DNA of 64,000 nt, from NCBI RefSeq assembly GCF_031143425.1, contig NC_090444.1, positions 1,351,606,323-1,351,670,322 on the forward strand. Direction: 5' to 3'. The notes beneath the pieces are model-generated. The model searched no databases. It saw only the letters and a list, made by a program, of their open reading frames with translations, and was not told the DNA's origin. A program made the position numbers and the translations under genes. The DNA comes from Pleurodeles waltl (taxonomy: Eukaryota > Chordata > Amphibia > Caudata > Salamandridae). Shown here piece by piece: positions 22,790 to 32,272 of the stretch. How positions within the stretch are numbered: the stretch's first letter is position 1; each line of letters starts with the position of its first letter.

Positions 22790-24580
22790 CATCACCTCTT
22801 AACTGACCTCGAGGTTGCTCTTGGCCTGTTCCCAGAAGCGTTGCATCTGGTTGCAGAGGGACAGCATGTAACTAACCACATCCTAGGGGGGGGTTTCCTT
22901 GGAGCTTTCTCCCACCCCTCTTTTACTATGCTTAGGGGTCCCCTGACAGGGACTGAACCCCACCCCTTTCTGAGGCACCTCTCTATAAGCAAAGAGAAGG
23001 CATGGCAAGAGTATGTCCCACTTATGCCTCATGGCCTCAAGTAGATCTTTTAGGGTATTGGTAAACCTTTCCACAAGCCCATTGGATTGAGGATGGTAAG
23101 GGGTGGTGAACCAGTAGGTCACCCTACATGCATCCCACATGGACTTCATGTACTCAGGCATGAAGTTTGTGCCTCTGTCAGACACAACGGGGCATATTTA
23201 TTCTCTGTTTGCGCCAAATGTGCGTCAAAATTTTTGACGCACAATCGGCACAAACCCTGCCCCATATTTATACTTTGACGTCCGACCCCGCGGGCATCAA
23301 ATTCCACCATGTGTGTCATTTTTTGGAAGGGGGAACCAGCCTTGCGTTAATTATATGCAAGGTAGGCGTTCCCTTTCAAAAAATGACTTTAAGGCCTGTG
23401 CCCCATATTTATACTCTGACGTCATTTTGACGCACAGGAGGGGGCAGGCCTTAAAAAATGGCGCACAGCCTGATGTGCGCCGTTTTTTAACGCCTGGGTC
23501 AGAGCAGGCGTTAAGGGACCTGTGGGCTCAGAAGGAGCGCAGAGGTGCCCTCCCATGCCCCCAGGGACACCCCCTGCCACCCTTGCCCACCCCAGGAGGA
23601 CACCCGAGGATGGAGGGACCCATCCCTGGGAAGTTGAGGTAAGTTGGGGTAAGTATTTTTTTTCATTTTTTTTTGTGGCATAGGGGGGCCTGGTTTGGGC
23701 CCCCCTACATGCCACTATGCCCAATGACCATGCCCAAGGGACAGAAGTCCCCTGGGCATGGCCATTGGGCAAGGGGGCATGACTCCTTTCTTTGCTAAGA
23801 CAGGAGTCATGTCAATGGAGGTTGGGCGTCCAAAAAAATGGCGCAAATCCGGTTTGAGGCCTGAATTTTGCCTCAGACCTGACTTGCCCCATTTTTTGGC
23901 GCACAACCCCCATTTTCCCATACGCCGGCGCTGCCTGGTGTGAGTAATTTTTTTTGACGCACACCAGTCCGCAGCGCCGGCTAACGTCATTCCATAAATA
24001 AGGCTCCCGCATGGCACGTTGGAATGGCGTTAGCCGGCGGTAAAAAAAATTACGCACAACTGCGTTGGCACAGTTGTGCGTCAAAAAGTATAAATATGGG
24101 CCAACCTCTTTTGGGAATCCCACACGGGTAAATATTCCCATTAGAGCTCTGGTCACTACAGGTTCAGTCACTGTCCTTAGAGGGATCGCCTCAGAATAGC
24201 GGGCGGCATGGTCCACCAAAACAAGGATAAAACTGTTGCCTAGGGCAGTTTTTGGGTCCAAGGGACCAATGACGTCGATACCCACCCTTTCAAAGGGAAA
24301 TCCCCCCTGGGATTAGGGGGGCCTTTAGCCTTTTCCCTGTCTTCCCACTAGTCTAGCAGGTTGGGCAGGACCTACGGAAAGCATCTGAGGCTACCCGCAT
24401 TTAGGGCCAATAAAAGGGGGTGACAAGTCTGGCAAAGTTCTTGTCTTACCCCAAATGTCCCGCCAGGGGGATGTTGTGACCCAAACATAGTAGGAGGGGC
24501 CTTTAGCACTGGGGGACCACCCGCACACGTGCTGCCCCAGCTTCCAGTACCTTGGGCTCACTGTAAAGGAGATCATTTCC
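22790..24580 (-). pseudogene. Gmr1-like integrase, split by a foldback element
   Basis: The zinc-binding region is at about 24480-24350: one frame gives H-N-I-P-L-A-G-H, then CPTC, the HHCC pattern of retroviral-type integrases, with two stops. The core starts with MGIDVIGPLD (first catalytic Asp, 24285) and VLVDHAARYSEAIPL. After the insertion at 23189-24102 it resumes at SDRGTNFMPEY (second Asp) and reaches PQSNGLVERF (Glu). There are 35 residues between Asp and Glu, the canonical DD35E spacing. The C-terminal part ends near 22800. The insertion left a clean 3-bp duplication (AAC, 23186-23188 and 24103-24105). Other damage is limited to a few stops and shifts. Confidence 0.82.
23189..24102 (-). 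mobile_element. Foldback/MITE family B copy 2, 914 bp, TSD AAC
   Basis: The ends are GGGGCATATTTATTC and the inverse of GGCCCATATTTATAC. Flanks are AAC on both sides (23186-23188, 24103-24105). The interior is the inverted relative of 11551-12474, with the shared segments atgcccccagggacaccccctg, ggacccatccctgg, gtcccctgggcatggccattgggc and gacaggagtcat. It has no coding capacity. The 3-bp duplication fits Harbinger-type integration, although AAC is not the canonical TWA. Confidence 0.85.
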
Positions 24581-24676
24581 CCAATAGATATGGTGATTGC
24601 CAGAGGCTTCTCTTGCTGCCTGGGCTGTGGCCTGTCGCCTCAAACCCTCAAGAGTGGGGCACTCCTTCTGTGCTTT

Positions 24677-25356
24677 TCAGAACTCCTCCCTGGTTGGCCC
24701 ACCCTCAACTTGCCAGCCAGCAAGCTCAGGCAGGTTACCCAGGGCGGTGATGTTCTCCCCAGTTGGCTCAGGGGCCTTCTCCACTGGGACCCCGTCAACC
24801 ACCGCAGGAACGTCTGGGACCGGTTTCCTGCACCTCTTGCCCTTCCTCTTTGCAGCTGTCTGGGCCTTTGTTCTAGGCTCTAGATGCCCTAGACTCCCTT
24901 CCCGGGCAGCCATGGACTGTGTGGTCATGCAGGCCCATTCAGGCAAACCTAACATCTCAAGGTGAGATCTGAGCTCCACCTCCTTCCAGGTAATATACTT
25001 AGGGTTGTTGCCTAGCAGACAATCTACAGGCATGGCAGGACTCACAGCTACTTTTAGAGTACCAGAGGACCCCCTTCCCACTCAAAGGGAACGAGAGCCA
25101 CCGGTAGATGACTCTCATGATTGTCAGCGACTATGACGTGGTGGAATGTACTTGGGATGATCTGCTCTGCTGACACCAGCTGACCCCTAACAGTAGTCAT
25201 GCTGGCTCCTGTATCACACAGAGCCTCCACCCTTTGCCTATTAATGGTGACCCACTGCCTATACTTGGAAGTATTGGCAGGCATGTGGGCTTTTGGCACA
25301 ATTTCTTCATCTCCCAGGGACACTAGGGTTACCTTTGTCTGTTCCCCCAAACTATC
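24677..25356 (-). pseudogene. Gmr1-like protease and linker
   Basis: The frame reads QWVTINRQRVEALCDTGASMTTV, with DTGA as the aspartic protease active site (about 25215). A conserved-looking segment SPAMPVDCLLGNNPKYI follows at about 25040-25000, in a second frame. Downstream is a Lys/Arg-rich linker (KAQTAAKRKGKRCRKPVPD) and an acidic Pro/Glu-rich part, ending at 24677 before the integrase. The fragment begins at 25356, where the retroviral 3' LTR interrupts it. It would process gag-pol. The frameshift near 25060 and loss of the 5' part make it non-functional. Confidence 0.78.
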
Positions 25357-25962
25357 GGGTGTTGAAGTGGAAACAGCTCAGGTCAGCTCAGAAACCAAAG
25401 ACCAGCCTGCTCCTGAGTTTAGAGATGAAGTAATTTATTTTGTGCACAGGAAGGACTGAACAGCCTGGGAGATCAAGCCAGAACAGTCTAAATAAGGAAG
25501 CAATTCACGATCTTTTATGCTATCAAACCACAAAGAAGTTTGTACACTTCATTTGTTCTTGACATTGACGTATGATCATTTCTTCAACATTGCTAAAGGT
25601 GTTACCGTTAACTCTTCATAACACACCATATATTGTAGATAAAAGCATAGACAGGTAAATAACAGAATATGTCCTACGTGTCTAATATTGGCGATACATT
25701 TTTCTACAGAGAACAACACGTACACAGGATGGTACATTTCTAAAGAAAGATTGCTTCAGCTAACATGAAATGCTATTTCATGGAGGCTGTTCTAATAGCA
25801 AGCCTTGCAACATAATGCATTCGGAGCAACAGTAATATATATATATCAGTAACCATAGTTTATGTAGGTCATGAGTTGTTCAAAAGAAACAGACCTAGTT
25901 GTCATTGGGCATCACAGGGCTCAACAGGCCCAAAATGGGTCCCAGGAAAATGCGACTCCACA
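25357..25962 (-). repeat. 3' LTR of the endogenous retrovirus, about 606 bp
   Basis: Read on the minus strand it follows a purine tract AGAGGAAGGAA, begins TGTGGAGTC and ends TTCAACA, so it has the TG...CA ends of LTRs. A polyadenylation signal AATAAA lies at 25439-25434, about 80 bp before the end, a usual R/U5 position. No matching 5' LTR is in the window, so the borders are a prediction. Confidence 0.65.
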
Positions 25963-25989
25963 TTCCTTCCTCTGATACTCAATGACAAT

Positions 25990-27312
25990 CTAAACTTCCT
26001 GACGGAGGGGTGTCATTTCTGTGGTGTCGCCAGTCCTGGCATTGACTTCACTTCCTAGTTGGCAGTGATGTGCAGTATCCTTGCTGCAGACATTCTTCAT
26101 GAGGACTGTCAAGAAGGAGGGGCAAACCCTTAACAGTACACATAGAATTAGGAGTGCCACTGCCCCTATTACTAGCATTTCTATCAGCCATGATTCCCAA
26201 CCACGGAACCAGGCCACAAGTGTCCCCAGTATTCCTCCTACCTCTGTTGAAACTGACACTTCCTTTGCCCCCTTTTCTACTTTCCTTACATTTTCTATTT
26301 CCTCTCTTATATTACCTCTGTTGTCTGGAATATACATGCAGCACTCTTGATGGATCACCTGACAGACACCACCATCTTTTGCTAGAATGATGTCTAATGC
26401 CATTCTATTTTGAATCACAACAGCTCTTAGATATGTAAGTTCCTCAGTAATATTCCCCAGGGCTGTTGCTGTGGAGCTCGCCAATGTTTCCACTAACCCT
26501 GCTAATTTGTGTATTTGATATTCAGAATGCATGACCCCTAGAGGTGGCATTAGTATTCCTAACATAGCAATAGCCTTATCTATTTAAGAGGGGGTTCTCC
26601 TTCTGTGTATTCTCCGGGTGGCCTTATCCATTATTTGGGACAAACTTGTCACATGTGAAATGTGTAACAATACAAACGCCGGGTAGAAGCTGCCCCGTCA
26701 TCCTACTGGCAGCTTAAAGTATGCAGAATTTCCACACACAAAAAATATGCCCCATGGCCCTGAGAGGTTCACTTATAAGTCCTTGGGGCCATCCCGCATT
26801 TTGTCTAAATTTGAATATTTGTAGCATTTGCTGACGCCCACATCTATGTTGATATTGTAATATATACCGGCATTCATACATGTAACTAATGTTGGAGAGA
26901 ACTGGTGTAAGTATGTAAATGCTGGGCATATTTCACTATTCAACTTATTTTCCACTGGGGCACTGCCCATGTGGTATCAAATGCACCCTGGTGCCTTTTT
27001 CTTCTAATTTATTCTAAGAAATTGGGTGTCCCCCTCTTCAGATGTCCAATCTTTTACATACCCCTTGTTCCTTCCTTCCTTAAATGTGGGGAGGAGTTCA
27101 TTCTCTCCCGGTCGAGGGACCAGTTTCCCACATACTGTTTAATTTCCCTGTCTGTGTATTTTACAGTCTCTCTTCCTTTCTATACATGGTCTAAAGTAAT
27201 TTTTATTTGCATATACTATTATTATTATTGTCAATATTATTCCTGGATCTGGGGTACATATGGCAGTCAATACTGCAGGCCACTTCCTTTCTTCTTTCTT
27301 TCTTCCAGGCAT
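25990..27312 (-). pseudogene. Endogenous retroviral env (broken SU, readable TM)
   Basis: The start region near 27312 (MPGRKKEERKWP) is followed by a hydrophobic segment like a leader (IILTIIIIVYAN). The surface subunit from about 27250 to 26600 is riddled with stops and frame changes. The transmembrane subunit (26565-25990) stays open for 191 codons. It has a helical heptad-like region, a C-X6-C-C motif (near 26340), and a single membrane anchor (WLIEMLVIGAVALLILCVLL, about 26165-26110) with a short Lys/Glu/Thr-bearing tail. C-X6-C-C is characteristic of gamma-type envelopes, where it holds the surface subunit by a disulphide bond. Entry function is lost because the surface part is destroyed. 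Confidence 0.78.
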
Positions 27313-27647
27313 TTTCCTTCTTATTGATGAAACAGTATCACGGTCTGTAGCTGTTCTCGGGTCGTTACCCTGAGTCAAAAGTGCAGTCCTTATGCTGCTG
27401 TCCTCTCTCCTCTTGTTCCCTCAGTGGTACCTTGCAGTGTGATGTCAGAGGTTACCTAGCACTTGACGCCAACCAAGGTACTTTGTAGTTGTATGCAAAC
27501 AGGACCCTCTTGCACCCTGTGTCTTCTGAGGTGTGCAGCACGAGCAGTCCTGTGAAGAGCCACCGCAGGACCCGCTTGCACCTCCTTGCTCCTGTAGGGG
27601 GTGCAGCATGAGCAGTCCCATCATTGTTGACTTGTCTGGCTGGTCGA

Positions 27648-28620
27648 TCAAAGATTGTACCTCTGCAGTGGTGGTGGGCCTTTCAGCGGCACCACAGGTG
27701 GCTGCCGGAGGTCTGTTGGTCCACTGGCCTTCTTGGTGTGTGAGCTGTGGATCCAGGATGTCAGCCTCTCACACTTGACCACTGTAGCTGTTGTCAGTAG
27801 GATCTGGTACGGTGCCTTCCACCTTGGTTGTAGACAGTGGAGCCTGGTGTGGACCTTGACCCACACCCAATCCCCTGGTTGCAGTCCGTGATCTGGTGGT
27901 GTTTCTTCTTCTGGCAAGGGCTGTAGTACCTGGCGGTAGAGATAACTTAATGTCTCTGTTATTTTTCTGCAGTATTGTAACAATAGATCATCTGTCACTG
28001 CCAGTGGCGTGACGGATATGTGGCCTGGTATGTGCATGGGGCGCCCGAATAGCACCTCAGAGGGACTTAATTTTGTAACCCTGCTTCTCATAGCAAGCAA
28101 CACCAGTGGCAGTGCATCAATCCAGGACAGTTCAGTCATCGCACATATTTTCCCTATTTTGTTCTTTTGTACCCCATTGTTTCTCTCAACAACTCCCGCT
28201 GAAGGTGGGTGGTACGCACAGTGCAACTTCTGTGTTATTCCTAACCCTTTACAAAGGCCCTGAATCACATGTGAAATGAATCCTGGTCCATTGTCAGAAC
28301 TTAAAAGAGTCATACCCCAAAGCGTGGTATTAGCTCTTTTAGAAAGCATTTAGCAACTGTCTGTGCATCGCAGTTCTTGGTGGGGGGCATTTCAATAAAG
28401 TCCATTTGAAGACTCTCAAATGGTCCATGTGGCGGTGGGAAGTGGCCTGGAGCAGTGGGTGTACCCCTGCCTGTGTTGTAATGTGCACAGATAGTGCACT
28501 TCTTACACAAATGTTCTGCACATTGCCAGAACTTTGTGTTGAACCAACACTGGGAAAACAGACTGATCATCCCATCCCGCCCACATGTGAGGGGCCATGA
28601 AAAAGGCGGGCCATGGAGAG
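27648..28620 (-). pseudogene. Endogenous retroviral integrase
   Basis: The zinc-finger end (CKKCTICAHYN, about 28500) leads to FESLQMDFIEMP, with the first catalytic Asp (about 28410). After a frame break near 28330 the core continues through SSDNGPGFI (second Asp) and AGVVERNNG (Glu), with 35 residues between them. The C-terminal domain has LQPGDWVWVKVH and WKAPYQILLTT, an SH3-like fold typical of class I integrases, followed by WIHSSHTKKAS. The catalytic triad is readable, but at least one frameshift and the absence of a complete pol make it a relic. Confidence 0.8.
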
Positions 28621-28713
28621 GAATAACGTGGATGGCAAATATATCTTACCATTTAGGGCTACCCAACCTCCCTCTTTATTCTCTCTGCAGTCACCCCTCC
28701 TCCATTCTTCTAA

Positions 28714-29460
28714 TTATTGCTCCCCAGCCTGCTGTTGAACACTTTTGGGATCAAAGTATGCCCTTTCTTTCTTAGCCAGTGGGGCAAGCGTGATCTGTAC
28801 CATTTTATAGTCACACCTGCTTAGTGCTATCCTCCTTGCTTCCCTGTCAACGAGTGCATTTCCCATGGAAATGTAATCCCTAGTGGAGGTATAAGCTGTA
28901 CATTTTACAATTGCAATTCTTTTTGGCAAAAGTAGAGCTTACAACAAATTAGCAATCAATGATGCATGCTCTATGTGTTGGCCAGCCGAGGTGAGGAATC
29001 CCCTCATTGCCCACAACCGGCCAAAGTAATGTGTGACCCCAAAAACGTATTGGCTCTCTGTGTAAATGTTATCTGACCTTCCTTCAGCCAACTTGAAGGC
29101 TCTTGTAAGTGCTACTAATTCCGCTGCCTGAGCACTTTTTATTGTGGGTACCCTTCTTCCTTCCAATAATCTTTTGGCAGTTCCTACAGCATAAGTGGCT
29201 TTCAGCGTCCCAGTGTGGTCCCTAATACATGACCCATCGACAAGCAAATCACCCGCTGCATCTGGTAACGGGGTGTCTCTGATGTCTGGTCTCACCTTCG
29301 TGTGCCTGTCGATCACTATAATGCAGTCGTGGAAGGAGTTGTCTATAGAAGGGTCATCATGGTCATTCTCCGTAGGCAGAAGGCAGGAGGGATTCAATGT
29401 GGTACACCTCTTAATCATTATGTGCGGTGCCAGTAATGTTAGCTCATATCGTGGGAGGCG
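28714..29460 (-). pseudogene. Endogenous retroviral RNase H
   Basis: The domain reads LLVDGSCIRDHTG (first acidic residue, about 29240), SAQAAELVALTRAF (Glu, about 29130) and NIYTESQYVFG. In that third box a Glu stands where the family has the catalytic Asp, an inactivating-type change. A His-containing loop follows, then ISMGNALVDREARRIAL (fourth acidic residue, about 28840) in a second frame. The stop at 28939 separates the two parts. The domain lies between RT and integrase as expected. Confidence 0.75.
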
Positions 29461-29481
29461 AGCATATGTTAGGTTTTGAGT

Positions 29482-30890
29482 CTAAGTGGTAGTAAATAAT
29501 GTGTCAACTGCATGCAGGACATGCAATACCAGTGTATATGCCAGTACAATATTCTCTGGTTGTTTTACTGCTAGAGCAGCTGCTGCTACCGCCTTAGGGC
29601 ATGGCGGAAGGCCCACCACTACTGGGTCTAAGGTGGACGAATAATAAGCCACTGGGTGGTAGAAGGTACAGTGTTTTTGTGCCAATACTCCCAAGGAGCA
29701 GCCTCCTTTCTCATGACAAAATAGGTAGAATTCTTTGGTGTAATCTGGGAGGCCAAGTGCTGGTGCTGTGCATAGTACCCTCTACAACTTTTGGAAATCC
29801 TCCTCACAATCCACGGGCCATGGTACCTTATCTGGCACTTCCTTGTGTGTGAGGTTCTGGAGTGGGCATGCAATCAGGGAGGACATTTATTATCCAGTGT
29901 CTGCAATAGCCTGCCACCCCAAGAAAGGCCCTCACTTCCCTCTGTGTCTGTGGCCTTGGGTATTGTGTTATAGTCGCTATCCTGTCTGAAAGCAATCTCC
30001 TTGATCCATGGGACAGTTCATGTCCCAAGTATCGCACTTTTGATTGACAGAACTGTAATTTCTTGGGAGAAACCTTATGGCCCTTCCTTGCTAAGTGACA
30101 TAATAGGGCCACTGTATCTTGAACACATGTTGTCCGTGACAGTGAGGCCATTAACAAGTCATCAATATATTGTATCAATGTGGACCATCCCGGTAGGCGC
30201 AACAATGCCAAATCTGTTCGTAGCGCATTGGAAAATATTGAGGGGCTGTCACAAAACCTCTGGGCTAACCTTTGTTAGTAGAAGAAAAGAGATACTGGGA
30301 TTCACTATGGAGAGGCCTGGAAAAGAAAGCATTGCTGAGGTCTAAGACAGTGAAATGGTTTGCTGTGCTTGGGATGTGTTGGGATGTTGGATAGGGTGGT
30401 GGCTGGATTTGGAACCACTGGGAATGAAGGTATAAATGCCTTATTGAGTTCTCGCAGATCTTGAACAAATCAGTACACCGGGGCCCCATCGGGCCCCTTG
30501 GTGGCCTTCTTCACTGGGAGAATCAGAGTATTGCAGGGGCTGCTTCGTATCTCCTGCAATATCCCTTTCTTCAGGAGTTCCTCTATTACCGGTGCTATGC
30601 CCTCCTCCCCCTCTTTTGCTATTTTGTATTGAGGTACGTACCTGTGGCAGTGATGCTCCAGGGTGCAGTGTCACCTGCACTGGGGGGTTGTCCAATATAT
30701 TCCCCACATCATTCGGTCCCTGTGCCCAGACTTCACTAGGGACCGAGTCTTGTAACTGCACTTGCACTTTTTCTTGGTGATAGCATCTCATAAATACCTG
30801 TAACATTATTCCGTTCTCCTTGATTTCTAGAAATATCCCTTCAGGTGAGCAACTTATAGTACACTGTAACTTGCATAGGAGGTCCATTCC
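29482..30890 (-). pseudogene. Endogenous retroviral reverse transcriptase and connection
   Basis: The N-terminal part (about 30700) reads PVQVTLHPGASLPQVR and then runs through several frames. LDLSNAFFS (about 30345) carries the first catalytic Asp region, and LIQYIDDLLMA (about 30175) is the intact YIDD box. Next come KVRYLGHELSHGSR and QREVRAFLGVAGYCRHWI. The connection domain (29694-29482) reads HPVAYYSSTLDPV, a class I pattern. Frame breaks occur near 30490, 30250, 29860 and 29690. Confidence 0.8.
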
Positions 30891-31250
30891 CAGCAGTTTG
30901 ACTGGGCAATGTCTACCAAAGATGAATAGATGTTTTACAACAATGGTGCCTACTTTAAGTTTCAGTGGCTATGTTAGATATTCATTCACAGGTTGTCATT
31001 CCTACAGCTGTTATTTGTGTTCCCGATAATGGTGCATCTGGAATGTTGGATGCATTCAGCATTGACCTGGTTGCTCTTGTATCTACTAAGAATGGTACTG
31101 CTTTACTCAACACTGTCCCATCTATCTACATATGGGCCATCTTGATCCACTGAAATTACCGGACCCATGAAGTATGTGTCTGGAGGAGGCTGATATGGGA
31201 ACTCAATTTCCTCCCTGTTCTGTTGTCCAACACTGGTCCCAGGTGGCGGT
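30820..31250 (-). pseudogene. Endogenous retroviral protease and gag-pol junction
   Basis: A short frame at about 31250-31150 reads EIEFPYQPPPDTYFMGP, probably the gag-pol junction. At about 31085 the active-site region appears as FLVDTRA, where an Arg replaces the usual Gly. A flap-like stretch follows, and MDLLCKLQC (30887) marks the end before RT. Stops interrupt the frame. The changed active site and breaks make it inactive. Confidence 0.6.
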
Positions 31251-31259
31251 GGGGCCATG

Positions 31260-31616
31260 CATCTCCTCCTTTGCAGTCCTTATGCATGTAATTTTGAGGC
31301 AAACCAGGTACTTTGTGTTTACAAGAGACAATTGTTGCTTTTGAGAACTAAAGACTCTTCTTAACATTACAAAAGAGATATTTAAACTTTTGATTATCAA
31401 ATCTTAAATATTTTTACCTTAATTTAAACAGATAAATATCCTATATTTTTCTAAAACTGTGTGGTGTATTTTTGTGGTGTCTTCACTGTGTTATTGCATG
31501 ATCTTTTGCACAAATACTTCACACATTGCCTTTTAAGTTAAGCCTGACTGCTCAGTGCCAAGCTACCAGAGGGTGGATTGTGATATCTCTGCCAACCAGA
31601 GACCCCATTTCTAACA
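31260..31616 (+). repeat. LTR tail fragment of another retroelement
   Basis: It ends GACCCCATTTCTAACA, with the CA end of an LTR. The segment acacattgccttttaagtt...tgactgctcagtgccaagctaccag (about 31522-31571) matches, inverted, about 36985-37040. No coding sequence was seen. The 5' border is unclear. Confidence 0.55.
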
Positions 31617-31930
31617 GTAACCCTATTCTGTACCACACATATTAGTTGAACTGGTACTCCCATCTGGGTAAATTAACATTGACTTCGTTCTGAGCCAAAC
31701 ATGCCGTATGTCACAGTCCAAAAATTTCTGTTCAATATTTGTATAGAATACTCTGTTAGCTGTAGCCGACAACACCGTCATTCCCCTTTCTCAAGTTAGG
31801 ATCCTAGTGTGTGGCTTTGTTTCCTTGTAACAGTAATGTGCTGATGTAATGATGTTCTGTACTCATTGGCATGGATTCACACAATGCAATCATTTACCTC
31901 AGTAGATGGATCACAGTAAACATAGAATGC
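31617..31930. other. Unassigned DNA
   Basis: I see no gene, repeat pair or motif here. It lies between the LTR tail and the 3' end of the next Myb-like gene, where a missing transposase might have been. Confidence 0.5.
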
Positions 31931-31948
31931 TACATGTAAACAAGGTGC

Positions 31949-31954
31949 TTTATT
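31949..31954 (-). terminator. Polyadenylation signal of Myb-like gene C
   Basis: AATAAA on the minus strand, about 320 bp past the stop codon at 32273-32275. A normal distance for a 3' UTR. Confidence 0.5.
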
Positions 31955-32272
31955 TACAGGTGCAAGTGTCATTTTAAATGCTATACAACGCCCAGTTCAC
32001 AAACCCCATAAGACAACCTTAGCCATTTGTAGTACAATCAGCGTCCAGGGGGAGGGACCTGTCATGAGACATGGTTATGAGAAGTGTGAATTAGTGAGGA
32101 GGATTAAAATTGCCAATTGGTAAGAATGGAGACAATGGCAGTACATAGCAGACAAGTCAACAGTGGTGGAGTGAAGAGAGCACATATCCTGCTGTCACAT
32201 CACTGGCATGATCTTAAGCCCAGTACTAAGGAGATATTGTCTATGTGGCACAGACTGGTGCTATTGGGTGGT

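Larger units (their letters stand above)
21020..25356 (-). mobile_element. Gmr1-like Ty3/gypsy pol with integrase before RT
   Basis: On the minus strand the order of domains is protease (about 25.3-25.0 kb), integrase (24.58-22.8 kb), reverse transcriptase (22.56-21.65 kb) and RNase H (21.65-21.19 kb). RT and RNase H have Ty3/gypsy-type motifs, yet the integrase precedes them as in Ty1/copia. That order within the gypsy group is known from the Gmr1-like elements of deuterostomes. The 5' end is cut at 25356 by the LTR of an endogenous retrovirus, so gag is missing. A 914-bp foldback element sits inside the integrase. Many stops and shifts show it is dead. Confidence 0.8.
25357..31260 (-). mobile_element. 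Defective class I endogenous retrovirus (3' LTR, env, pol)
   Basis: Read on the minus strand the order is protease (31.2-30.8 kb), RT (30.8-29.5), RNase H (29.46-28.7), integrase (28.6-27.65), env (27.3-25.99) and 3' LTR (25962-25357). This is the normal retroviral order with an env gene, and the pol features point to the gamma/epsilon (class I) side. Gag, leader and 5' LTR are absent; the upstream end meets an unrelated LTR tail at about 31260-31616. Every gene has several stops and frame breaks, so it is an old, dead copy. It lies downstream of and adjacent to the protease of the Gmr1-like element, probably by insertion into it. Confidence 0.8.
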
